Assembly: GCA_030426805.1 (NCBI GenBank)
Contig: JAUHXU010000004.1
Coordinates: 420,792 to 484,791, forward strand
Reading direction: 5' to 3'
From: a bacterium
GTDB taxonomy: Bacteria; Planctomycetota; JAFGQW01
DNA length: 64,000 bases
A program made the translations under genes and the position numbers. How positions within the stretch are numbered: position 1 is the stretch's first letter; every line of letters starts with the position of its first letter. The notes below the pieces were generated by a model. It had not been told where the DNA came from, did not search any database, and was given only the letters and a program-made list of their open reading frames with translations. Below are positions 25,989 to 35,053 of this stretch, piece by piece.

Positions 25989-26240
25989 TTCCAGCACTCG
26001 GAGAGGCCCGTCTCTCGGCAGACCCGTTCAAAGAGGTCGCCAAGACGGCGCACTCGTTGCGCGCCCCGGTGGGGTGCACGCGCGGTGGGTCTCCGAGTGC
26101 TGGGACGCACGTCCCGTCGTCGCGAGGGCCCGAGGAGGCCCGTCCGCGACCCCGGCGCCCACGCGGGCGCGACCGCCGACGACGGCAACGGGGACGTGCT
26201 TCGGGACAGGACGGCACCGCCGACCGGCGGTCGCTGTCTG
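25989..26240 (+). ncRNA. candidate structured RNA (unknown class) upstream of the KamA-like gene
   Basis: No coding frame here looks real. The 13-base arms CAGCACTCGGAGA (25992-26004) and TCTCCGAGTGCTG (26090-26102) pair perfectly and extend outwards by C-G, U-G and U-A. Inside are three hairpins: GGC-a-GACC/GGTC-GCC (26017-26041), GCGCA/TGCGC (26048-26062) and CCCC/GGGG (26064-26074). Downstream are GGGAC/GTCCC, GCGCCC/GGGCGC (26155-26170), CCGTCGTC/GACGACGG enclosing further stems, and ACCGCC/GGCGGT inside GACAG/CTGTC (26205-26238). A TATACT -10 box at 25984-25989 would start transcription near the first stem. It may be a free RNA or a cis-acting leader; the radical SAM gene starts 84 bp after its end. 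It matches no class I know (not RNase P, tmRNA, SRP RNA or a lysine riboswitch). Confidence 0.5.
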
Positions 26241-26324
26241 ATGAGAAGAAGCGTGTGCGCGCGAAACTCGGCGGCGGTGCCGCTCGGGGTCGCCGACGCG
26301 ATTGGTTGGGACGAGGGAGACCGA

Positions 26325-27707
26325 ATGATTCAGCAAGCACGCGACCACTCCCGCAAGATGAAGACGTATCCCGGGGAGCGCCTGGGCGACCTCCCGCAGA
26401 TCCAGGGACTCGACCCCGAGATCCGTCGCGAGATCGAGGTGGTGGCCAACGTGCTGCCGTTCAAGCTCAACGACTACGTCGTCGAGAATCTGATCGACTG
26501 GCGGAATATCCCCGACGACCCGATCTACCGGCTCACCTTCCCGCACCGCGACATGCTCGCGGGTGACGACTTCGACGCGATCGCGGCGCTGATCGATCGC
26601 GGGGCGCCGCGCGCGGAGATCCGCGACGCCGCCAACACGATCCGCCGTCGCATGAATCCGCACCCGGGTGGTCAGCTCGAGAAGAACGTGCCGCGCCTCG
26701 ACGGCGAGGTCGTCGAGGGGCTGCAACACAAGTATCGCGAGACGGTGCTCTACTTCCCGGCACAGGGGCAGACGTGCCACGCCTACTGCGGCTACTGCTT
26801 CCGCTGGGCGCAGTTCGTCGGCATCCAGGACCTGAAGCAGATGAACCGCGACGCGGAGCAGCTCGCGAACTACCTGCGACAGCATCCGTACGTCTCCGAC
26901 GTGCTCGTCACCGGCGGCGACCCGATGGTGATGAAGACGGCGACGCTCGCGCGTTACCTCGAACCGCTTCTCGCCGACGACCTGTCGCACGTGCAGACGA
27001 TCCGCATCGGGACGAAGGCGCTCGCCTACTGGCCGCAGCGCTTCACGACGGACGCCGACGCCGACGAATTGCTGCGCCTGCTCGAGCGCTTCGCCGAGGC
27101 GGGGCGTCACGTCGCATTGATGGCGCACTTCACGCACCCGGCCGAGCTCGGCACGCCCGAGGTGCGCGACGCGATTCGCCGCATCCGCGACACGGGCACG
27201 GTCATCCGGGCACAGTCGCCGATCGTGCGTCACGTCAACGACGACGCCGACGCGTGGGCGACGATGTGGCGCGAGGAAGTCCGCCTCGGCATCGTGCCGT
27301 ATTACATGTTCGTCGAGCGCGACACCGGTGCACGCCGCTACTACGAGATCCCGTTGCACCACGCATGGAACGTCTACCACGACGCCATCCAACGAGTGAG
27401 CGGCCTCGCCCGAACGGTGCGCGGGCCGAGCATGTCCGCGACGCCGGGCAAGGTCACGGTCGACGGGGTCACCGAGATCCACGGAGAGCGCGTGTTCGTG
27501 TTGCGCTTCCTCCAGGGACGCAACCCGGCCTGGTCCAACCGTCCGTTCTTCGCCCGATTCGACCCGACCGCGACGTGGCTCGACGGCCTGCGGCCGGCGT
27601 TCGGTGAGGCGGAGTTCTTCTTCGAGCGCGACGAGACCCAGGACTGGCGCGAGTTGGAGCCCAGCACGACCGAGGTCGAGGAAATCGTCGGCGCCGGCCG
27701 GAATTGA
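26325..27707 (+). CDS. KamA-family radical SAM aminomutase-like protein
   Basis: A 460-residue radical SAM protein of the lysine 2,3-aminomutase family, whose known members move an amino group on lysine or glutamate using PLP, SAM and a 4Fe-4S cluster. The cluster motif is Cys151, Cys155 and Cys158 in CHAYCGYCFRW. VLVTGGDPMVM and IRIGTKALAYWPQRFT are SAM-binding strands. RHVNDDADAW aligns with the substrate-binding Asp region of KamA, but the later KamA motif with the second substrate Asp and the PLP lysine (DAPGGGGK) is not recognisable; RGPSMSATPGKVTVDG stands there instead. The start has GAGGGAGA upstream. It is a single gene with a hairpin after it. The fold is safe and the substrate unknown. 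Confidence 0.85.
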   Translation: MIQQARDHSRKMKTYPGERLGDLPQIQGLDPEIRREIEVVANVLPFKLNDYVVENLIDWRNIPDDPIYRLTFPHRDMLAGDDFDAIAALIDRGAPRAEIRDAANTIRRRMNPHPGGQLEKNVPRLDGEVVEGLQHKYRETVLYFPAQGQTCHAYCGYCFRWAQFVGIQDLKQMNRDAEQLANYLRQHPYVSDVLVTGGDPMVMKTATLARYLEPLLADDLSHVQTIRIGTKALAYWPQRFTTDADADELLRLLERFAEAGRHVALMAHFTHPAELGTPEVRDAIRRIRDTGTVIRAQSPIVRHVNDDADAWATMWREEVRLGIVPYYMFVERDTGARRYYEIPLHHAWNVYHDAIQRVSGLARTVRGPSMSATPGKVTVDGVTEIHGERVFVLRFLQGRNPAWSNRPFFARFDPTATWLDGLRPAFGEAEFFFERDETQDWRELEPSTTEVEEIVGAGRN

Positions 27708-27724
27708 GACGCGATCGGTGCACG

Positions 27725-27753
27725 GCCGGGCCGGCAGAATCCGCTGGCCCGGC
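27725..27753 (+). terminator. hairpin terminator after the KamA-like gene
   Basis: GCCGGGCCGGC (27725-27735) pairs with GCTGGCCCGGC (27743-27753), perfect apart from one G-U wobble, with a 7-nt loop. No T tract follows. A TTAGAAT box near 27766-27772 may be the -10 of the lpxA gene. Confidence 0.55.
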
Positions 27754-27842
27754 TCCTCGCATGTGTTAGAATCCGCTGATCGCCGATCCCGACCTGCGCG
27801 GGCAGGCGTAAGATCCTTTCCGACAAGAGAATAGGAATCAGC

Positions 27843-28661
27843 ATGGGGATCCATGCCACGGCGGTTATCGACCCGACCGCGACGATCGATCCGTCCGTCG
27901 AGATCGGGGCCTACGCGATCGTCGAGCACGACGTGACGATCGGGGCGGACACGAAGATCTTCCCGCACGCGTTCGTCGGCTCCTACACGACGATCGGCGA
28001 GCGGTGCGAGATCCACCCGTTCGCGGTGGTCGGGCATCTGCCGCAGGATCAGAAGTTCAAGGGCGCCGTCACCTACACGCGCATCGGCGACGACACGACC
28101 GTGCGCGAAGGGGCGACGATCCACCGCGCGGCGATCGAGGGCGCGAGCACCGTCGTCGGCAATCGGTGCCTGATCATGTCGACGGCCCATCTCGGCCACG
28201 ACTGCATCCTCGGCGACGACATCAAGATCGCCAACGGTGCGCTGCTCGCCGGACACGTCACGGTCCACGATCGCGCGTTCATCAGCGGCAACTCGGGCGT
28301 GCACCAGTTCGTCCGCGTCGGCGAGATGGCGATCATCGGCGGTGGCCTTCGCGTGACCGGCGACGTGCTGCCGTTCATGATGGACGGCCCCGACGGCATC
28401 GTCGGCCCGAACGTCGTGGGCATGCGACGCGCCGACATGTCGACCGCCGAACGCCAGGAGATCCGGCACTGCCACAAGGTGCTGTTCCGATCGTCCTACA
28501 CGTTCAGCGAGGCGATCGAGAAGATCGCGACCGACGTGCAGACGGAGCCCGGAAGGCGGCTCGTCGAGTTCCTTCGCGGACCGAGCAAACGCGGGTTCAT
28601 GGGGTTCAAGCTGAAGTCGCGCAACCGCGACTTCGACGGAGGCGACAACTCCAAGGCCTGA
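27843..28661 (+). CDS. lpxA: acyl-ACP--UDP-N-acetylglucosamine O-acyltransferase (LpxA)
   Basis: A 272-residue left-handed beta-helix acyltransferase that starts lipid A synthesis by acylating UDP-GlcNAc in the cytoplasm. The N-terminal two thirds consist of hexapeptide repeats (IDPSVEIGAYAIVEHDVTIG and so on). The catalytic histidine lies in STAHLGHDCILGDD, followed by LAGHVTVHDRAFISGNSGVH and QFVRVGEMAIIGGGLRVTGD, which match the LpxA consensus. VVGMRRADMSTAERQEI starts the helical C-terminal domain. Length is normal. It implies a lipid A-containing outer membrane. The other lpx genes are not in the window. The TerC gene follows after 35 bp. Confidence 0.94.
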   Translation: MGIHATAVIDPTATIDPSVEIGAYAIVEHDVTIGADTKIFPHAFVGSYTTIGERCEIHPFAVVGHLPQDQKFKGAVTYTRIGDDTTVREGATIHRAAIEGASTVVGNRCLIMSTAHLGHDCILGDDIKIANGALLAGHVTVHDRAFISGNSGVHQFVRVGEMAIIGGGLRVTGDVLPFMMDGPDGIVGPNVVGMRRADMSTAERQEIRHCHKVLFRSSYTFSEAIEKIATDVQTEPGRRLVEFLRGPSKRGFMGFKLKSRNRDFDGGDNSKA

Positions 28662-28696
28662 CGCCCGGAACCTGAGGCGCGCGCGGGGAGGCTGGC

Positions 28697-29473
28697 GTGG
28701 GCGATCTCTTCACGACCGAGAATCTCGCTGCGTTCCTGACACTGACGCTGCTCGAGATCGTCCTCGGCATCGACAACATCGTCTTCATCTCGATCCTCGT
28801 GCAGAAGCTGCACGCAGACGTGCGCGAGAAGGCACGGCGGATCGGGCTCTTCCTCGCGATGTTCATGCGGATCGCGCTGCTGCTCGCGATCTCCTGGGTC
28901 GCCGGGCTGACGAACGCGCTGTTCACCGTGTTCGGTCATTCCGTGAGCGGCCGCGACCTGATTCTCCTCGGCGGCGGGCTCTTCCTGATCGCGAAGGCGA
29001 CGTTCGAGATCCACGACAAGCTCGAAGGGCCGGGCCGCGAGAAGGAGGGTGGAGGCGCCGGTCGCTCGTTCGGCGCCGTGATCGCTCAGATCATCGTGCT
29101 CGACCTCGTCTTCTCGCTCGACTCGGTCATCACCGCGGTCGGCATGGCGCAGTCGCTCGTGGTGATGATCGCCGCCGTCGTCGTCGCCGTCGGCGTGATG
29201 CTGATCTTCGCGCGCGCCGTCGGCAACTTCATCGAGCGCCACCCGACGCTCAAGATGCTTGCGCTGGCGTTCCTGATCCTGATCGGGGTCGTCCTCGTCG
29301 TCGAGGGCGCCGGCGGCCACGTCGGCAAGGGCTACATCTACTTCGCGATGGCGTTCTCGCTCGGCGTCGAGTTGCTCAACCTGCGGGTCGCCGCAAAAGC
29401 GAAGACCCGCCCGGTCGAACTGCGCAACCGCTACGATGACGACGACGACCCGTTCACCGGGTCGGCCGAATAG
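28697..29473 (+). CDS. TerC-family integral membrane protein
   Basis: A 258-residue membrane protein with about seven hydrophobic helices, of the TerC/Alx family, implicated in manganese or calcium export and tellurite resistance. The two conserved acidic helices are LLEIVLGIDNIVFISILVQK and IVLDLVFSLDSVITAVGM, with ERHPTLKMLALAFLILIGV in the second half. The start is a GTG with CGGGGAGG about 6-8 bp upstream. The C terminus is an acidic tail (RYDDDDDPF). It converges on the P5C dehydrogenase gene 9 bp downstream. Metal specificity is unknown. Confidence 0.92.
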   Translation: MGDLFTTENLAAFLTLTLLEIVLGIDNIVFISILVQKLHADVREKARRIGLFLAMFMRIALLLAISWVAGLTNALFTVFGHSVSGRDLILLGGGLFLIAKATFEIHDKLEGPGREKEGGGAGRSFGAVIAQIIVLDLVFSLDSVITAVGMAQSLVVMIAAVVVAVGVMLIFARAVGNFIERHPTLKMLALAFLILIGVVLVVEGAGGHVGKGYIYFAMAFSLGVELLNLRVAAKAKTRPVELRNRYDDDDDPFTGSAE

Positions 29474-29482
29474 ACCGCTGCG

Positions 29483-31114
<1,632 letters not shown>

Positions 31115-31296
31115 CGTTCCTCCGAGTGGGTGCGAGATGGACGCGCGAAGGCGGAATCAGGGGACCTATAGCGCCTCCGCCGCGTCCCGGCCACGGCGCC
31201 GCACGGCCCGTTTGGCCGTCGCGCCGGCAGGGACTAAACGAGTAGCTCGATCCGCACGCGGACGAACCGCGCGGTCCCTTACCCTCGGAGATCCCC

Positions 31297-31803
31297 ATGT
31301 CGAGAACCTGCACGCTCAAGGGCAACCCGCTTCCCCTCGCCGGCGAGGCGCTCGCGGTCGGCGCGAAGGCACCCGACGCGACGCTCAAGAAGGACCTCGT
31401 CCACGACTACAAGCTCAGCGAAGGGCACGGTCGAACGCGCATCTACAGCGTCGTTCCCTCGCTCGATACGCCGGTGTGTGCGATCCAGACGAAGCGGTTC
31501 TTCGAGGAACTCGGTCGTACCGACGGCGTGGACTTCGTCACCGTGAGCTGTGACCTGCCGGTCGCGCAAGCACGCTTCTGCGGTGCCGAGGGCGTCGATC
31601 CCGAGCGCATGCGCTTCCTCAGCGACCACGTCGGCACCGAGTTCGGCCTGCACTACGGCACGCTGATCCCGACGCTGCGCATCCAGAGCCGCGCGGTGTT
31701 CGTCGTCGGACCCGACGACACGATCCGTCACGTCGAGTACGTGCCGGAAGTCGCCGACGAGCCGAACTACGACGCAGCGCTCGAGGCCGCCCGCAGCGCG
31801 TGA
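31297..31803 (+). CDS. tpx: thiol peroxidase (Tpx, atypical 2-Cys peroxiredoxin)
   Basis: A 168-residue periplasmic or cytoplasmic peroxidase that reduces hydroperoxides with thioredoxin. The peroxidatic Cys61 is in VPSLDTPVCAIQTKRF and the resolving Cys95 in SCDLPVAQARFCGAEG, at exactly the positions of the E. coli enzyme. GNPLPLAGEALAVGAKAPDA is the family opening, and GLLxARAVFVVD-like sequence (LRIQSRAVFVVGPDD) lies near the end. CTCGGAGA precedes the ATG. It lies between, and opposite to, the two proline catabolism genes. Proline oxidation can produce reactive oxygen, so the proximity could be useful, but no shared regulator is seen. Confidence 0.95.
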   Translation: MSRTCTLKGNPLPLAGEALAVGAKAPDATLKKDLVHDYKLSEGHGRTRIYSVVPSLDTPVCAIQTKRFFEELGRTDGVDFVTVSCDLPVAQARFCGAEGVDPERMRFLSDHVGTEFGLHYGTLIPTLRIQSRAVFVVGPDDTIRHVEYVPEVADEPNYDAALEAARSA

Positions 31804-31983
31804 GGGTGGGGGCCCGATGCGCGGGGTTGCCGCGCATCGGTGCCGAAGCGGCCAGGTGCGCGGGGATGCCTGTGGTCTCTTCTTGCCGCGTGTTGCCGTC
31901 ACCCCGGCTCGCTACGCGCGCCGCGCGTTGCGAGCGACGGGACGCCTCTGCCGAGACCGGGCAGGAACCACTGCCCGACGCGC
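31804..31983. terminator. three palindromes between convergent tpx and proline dehydrogenase
   Basis: This 180-bp gap has no gene. CCGATGCGCGG (31814-31824) pairs perfectly with CCGCGCATCGG (31830-31840), 10 bp after tpx. GCTCGC-t-ACGCGC pairs with GCGCGT-t-GCGAGC at 31907-31935. GGGCAG (31959-31964) pairs with CTGCCC (31971-31976) directly after the proline dehydrogenase stop on the other strand. The outer two probably end transcription of the two genes. None has a T tract. Confidence 0.55.
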
Positions 31984-32832
31984 CTACTTCTTGAAGAGGT
32001 GCTTGAGCACGAAGAAGACGTTCTCCTTGCGCTCGCGTAGGCGGCGGGTGAAGTAGGGGAACCAGTGCGTGCCGTAGGGCACGTAGCACCGAACGTTGTA
32101 GCCCTCGCGGACGAGTTCCCGCTGGCGCTCCCGGCGCATCCCGTAGAGCATCTGAAACTCGAACGACGCCGGGTCGATGCCCTCGCGGCGCACATGGTCG
32201 ATCGTCCACGCGATCAACTTCTCGTCGTGCGTCGCGACGCCGTGGTAGATCCCGGACGTGAGCAACGTCGGGACGAGTTCGGTGAACCGCTCGCGGATCT
32301 GCGGCATCTTCTGCAGGGCGATCGCCGGCGGCTCCTTGTAGGCACCCTTGCACAACCGGATCCGACCGCCCCGGTCGAGCACCGTGCGCACGTCGTCCGG
32401 CGTGCGGTGCAGCATCGCCTGCAACACGACGCCGACGTTGCCGTGCCGCGCGAAGAGGCGCTCGAACATCGCGATCGTCGCGTCGGTGTAGGTGGAGCCC
32501 TCCATGTCGAGCCGGACGAAGTTGTCGTACTCGGCCGCCCGATCCACGACGCCACCGACGACGTCGGCGCAGAAGTCCGTATCGATGTCGAGGCCCATCT
32601 GGGTGAGCTTGAGCGACACGTTCGCGTCGAGGCCGTCGCGGTCGATGCGATCGAGCAGCGTCAGGTAGGCGTCGCCGCTCTTCTCCGCGAGGTCGCGCGT
32701 CGAGACGTTCTCGCCCAACACGTCGAGGGTCACCTTGATGCCCTCGTCGTTGAGTTCGCGCACCTTCGGCACCGCTTCGTCGATCGTCGTGCCCGCGACG
32801 AAGCGTCGCGCGAGAAACATCAAGGCCTTCAT
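31984..32832 (-). CDS. proline dehydrogenase
   Basis: A 282-residue FAD-dependent proline dehydrogenase of the compact monofunctional type (about 300 residues), which oxidises proline to 1-pyrroline-5-carboxylate at the membrane. VRLDMEGSTYTDATI holds the flavin-contact aspartate/glutamate strand, RIRLCKGAYKEPPAI the FAD-contact strand, YHGVATHDEKLIAW the next, and FEFQMLYGMRRERQRELV followed by YNVRCYVPYGTHWFPYFTRR gives the substrate-binding arginines. The ATG at 32832 has CCGGAG 7 bp upstream. Longer upstream frame is shadow. P5C dehydrogenase, the next enzyme, is encoded downstream on the same strand. Confidence 0.94.
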   Translation of the reverse strand: MKALMFLARRFVAGTTIDEAVPKVRELNDEGIKVTLDVLGENVSTRDLAEKSGDAYLTLLDRIDRDGLDANVSLKLTQMGLDIDTDFCADVVGGVVDRAAEYDNFVRLDMEGSTYTDATIAMFERLFARHGNVGVVLQAMLHRTPDDVRTVLDRGGRIRLCKGAYKEPPAIALQKMPQIRERFTELVPTLLTSGIYHGVATHDEKLIAWTIDHVRREGIDPASFEFQMLYGMRRERQRELVREGYNVRCYVPYGTHWFPYFTRRLRERKENVFFVLKHLFKK

Positions 32833-32925
32833 CGTCGTCTCCGGATCGGGGACCCCTCGCAACGGGGTTCCGGGAAAGCTACCCGATCCGCGGCTCGGAC
32901 GCGAGGGGCGGCTTTTCTCATTGCG

Positions 32926-34308
32926 ATGAGGCCGCGGGGACCCCAGAATCGCACGGTGCGCATCGCCGTCCTGACATCGCTCCTCGTCCTCTCGCCGCTG
33001 TCCGCCGTGATCGCCCAGCCGATCCCGGAGGCGGTCGAGCAGCGGCTCGTGGAGACGCTCCGCTACCGGGTGGACGGGCCACCGCTTCGAGAGGATGCGC
33101 TGCGGACGCGGTTCGATCGCGTCGAACGCGAGGTGACCGCGGCGCGCGCCGCCGGCGCACGGCCGCTCGCCGACGTGGGCGCGTGGCGCAGGATCTTCGA
33201 CGCGGCGCGCCGCTTCGGCCCGGCCGCAGAGCACGGCATCGAGCCCGGCGTGATCGCGACGCCGCCATTCGCGGGCTACAGCCTGCGGGTGCCGGCCTCC
33301 TACGACCCGGCGGTCCCCACGCCGCTGGTGATCTGCCTGCACGGCGAGCAGCAGCCGACCGGTCGCGCCTACCTGCGTCACGCGTGGGCCGACGCACGCG
33401 TGTGCGACCTCGCGATTCTGCTCGCCGTGGACTGGCCGGGCGACGGCCAGCCGGCCTGGTCGCATCGGGCGCACCGCGATGCGCTCTTCCCGCTCGTCTA
33501 CGACGTCGCGTTCCGTCGCCTCAACGTCGATCGGGACCGGATCTTCCTCGACGCGACCGGACCGAGCGCGTACGAGGCGTGGCGCATCGCGAGTCAGTTC
33601 GCCGACCTGTTCGCCGGCGTCATCGTGCGAGCCGAGCGATGGGTACCGCCGGAAGACAAGCCCGCCGAGCTCCCGACCGGCAACCTGCGCTACCTCGGCT
33701 GGCTGCAATTCGACCGCACCGAGAACCTCGGACCGGCGGACGACCCGAGCGACTTCGGCAAGGGCCTCGCCCAAGAGGCGCGGGGGCTCGGCATCGATCC
33801 GGACGAGGCGCTCGTCCGCGTCGACCCGGAGCGCTGGCGACAGTCCATCCGGAGCCTGTTCGAATGGCCCCGCGCACCATACCAGTGGCTCGCGAGCCAC
33901 GACGAGACCGTCACCCGGGTCGCGCGCTTCCTCAAGACGACGCGTCGCCGCCCGTATCCGACGACGATCGACTGGACCGCCCTGGACAGCGCGAGCGACG
34001 CGCGGCGCAGCTACTGGGTCCGCTCGTTGGCGGATCGCCCCGGCGCCCAGATCCGGGTCTACGTCGACCGCGCCGCGAACCGCCTGGACGTCCAGACGCG
34101 TCAGGTCGAAGCGATCGAGATCTCGTTGAACGACGCGCTGCTCGACCTCGACCGGCCGGTCACGATCGAAGTCGACGGCCACGTGCGCTTCCATGGCCAA
34201 CCGGCGCGCAGCCTCGGGCGGATGCTGCAGGAGATCGAGCGCACCGGCGACCCGCATCGCGTCTTTCCGTGGGTGGTGCGGATCGAGCTGCCCGTCCGCA
34301 CGCGATAA
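32926..34308 (+). CDS. exported alpha/beta-hydrolase-like protein of unknown function
   Basis: A 460-residue exported protein. A hydrophobic signal (VRIAVLTSLLVLSPLSAVIA) follows a short basic lead. The ATG at 32926 is used; a GTG at 32956, just before the signal core, is an alternative start. The middle region YSLRVPASYDPAVPTPLVIC followed by LHG resembles the strand and oxyanion region of esterase/depolymerase-type hydrolases. RDRIFLDATGPSAYEAWRIA occupies the place of the nucleophile elbow, with G-P-S-A-Y instead of G-x-S-x-G. Acid and histidine candidates are not clear. The last 120 residues resemble a beta-sandwich (VYVDRAANRLDVQTRQVEAI). It may be a carbohydrate esterase relative or a non-catalytic homologue. 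Confidence 0.62.
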   Translation: MRPRGPQNRTVRIAVLTSLLVLSPLSAVIAQPIPEAVEQRLVETLRYRVDGPPLREDALRTRFDRVEREVTAARAAGARPLADVGAWRRIFDAARRFGPAAEHGIEPGVIATPPFAGYSLRVPASYDPAVPTPLVICLHGEQQPTGRAYLRHAWADARVCDLAILLAVDWPGDGQPAWSHRAHRDALFPLVYDVAFRRLNVDRDRIFLDATGPSAYEAWRIASQFADLFAGVIVRAERWVPPEDKPAELPTGNLRYLGWLQFDRTENLGPADDPSDFGKGLAQEARGLGIDPDEALVRVDPERWRQSIRSLFEWPRAPYQWLASHDETVTRVARFLKTTRRRPYPTTIDWTALDSASDARRSYWVRSLADRPGAQIRVYVDRAANRLDVQTRQVEAIEISLNDALLDLDRPVTIEVDGHVRFHGQPARSLGRMLQEIERTGDPHRVFPWVVRIELPVRTR

Positions 34309-34324
34309 CCGAGCGCGGTCGGCG

Positions 34325-35053
34325 TCACTCGACGTCGTGCCAGCGATCCTGCCGCAGTCCGTCGAGCGCCGATTCCAGATCGGCGACCCGGCGCTCGAGC
34401 GCCGCGACCCGGTCGGCGAGCGCACCGTCGGTGGCCGGCGGCGGGGACGACGGGGACGACGGTGGGGACGACGAGGTCGGCGCGGGGCGAGCCGGGGCGT
34501 CATCGCCGTCGGCGGAAACCGCGGTCTCGGCAGGCTCCGCGGCGGCCTCGGTGTCCGGCGTGAAGCGGTGACGCCAACGCGCGTACCGCTCGCCGGCGCG
34601 GCGTGCGAGCAGTTCCACGCCGGGCGCCGGGCTCCGCGCATCGTCGCGCAGCATCGCCTCGACCTGTTCGCGGTCGAGCGCGACACCCATCCTCGCGATA
34701 CGCGTCTTCAACTCGTTCGTCGTCTGCGGCCCGCGGAGCATCAGCTCGGCGAGGATCGCGAGCCCGGCGCGGTCGCGGTTGAGCTTCTCGTCGAGGCGGT
34801 GCGCATACCGCGTCGTGCGGCTGCCCTCGCGATCGCGCGCGACGACGAAGCCGTTGCCCTGCAACGCACGCACCGCACCCTCGATCTCGAACGGCTCGAG
34901 CGCCATCTCGGGGTCGCGGTTCGACTTCTGGTTGCAGCCGTTGACGAGTGCGTTCAGCGTCAGCGGATACTGCTCGGGCGTCGCAAAGCCCTTCTCGATC
35001 AGCGTACCGAGCACCCGTCGCTCCGTACGGTCGAACGTCAGTCGTTCGCTCAT
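34325..35053 (-). CDS. YceH/DUF480-family protein
   Basis: A 242-residue protein of the YceH family. The conserved opening is LTFDRTERRVLGTLIEKGFA with TPEQYPLTLNALVNGCNQKS, followed by LMLRGPQTTNELKTR. The fold is two winged-helix domains, suggesting nucleic-acid binding, but the function is not established. The C terminus has a proline/serine-rich linker and a predicted coiled coil (RVAALERRVADLESALDGLR), as usual in the family. The ATG at 35053 overlaps the stop of the aminotransferase gene as ATGA. It is the third gene of the tryptophan operon, an association that is unusual to my knowledge. Confidence 0.88.
   Translation of the reverse strand: MSERLTFDRTERRVLGTLIEKGFATPEQYPLTLNALVNGCNQKSNRDPEMALEPFEIEGAVRALQGNGFVVARDREGSRTTRYAHRLDEKLNRDRAGLAILAELMLRGPQTTNELKTRIARMGVALDREQVEAMLRDDARSPAPGVELLARRAGERYARWRHRFTPDTEAAAEPAETAVSADGDDAPARPAPTSSSPPSSPSSPPPATDGALADRVAALERRVADLESALDGLRQDRWHDVE

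Noticed and set aside
26020..26045. GTTCAAAG and AGAGGTCGCC, resembling a tRNA T-loop or lysine-riboswitch core
   Set aside because: No acceptor, D or anticodon arms can be built, and the other conserved lysine-box elements are missing.
25992..26102. AGCACTC and GAGTGCT halves that look like a CIRCE (HrcA) operator
   Set aside because: The halves are about 90 nt apart, not 9, and no chaperonin gene follows; they are better explained as the closing stem of an RNA.
31800..31994. Small plus-strand open frame with CAGLPRIGAEAARCAGMP
   Set aside because: It covers the palindromes between two convergent genes, has no ribosome site and looks like translated repeats.
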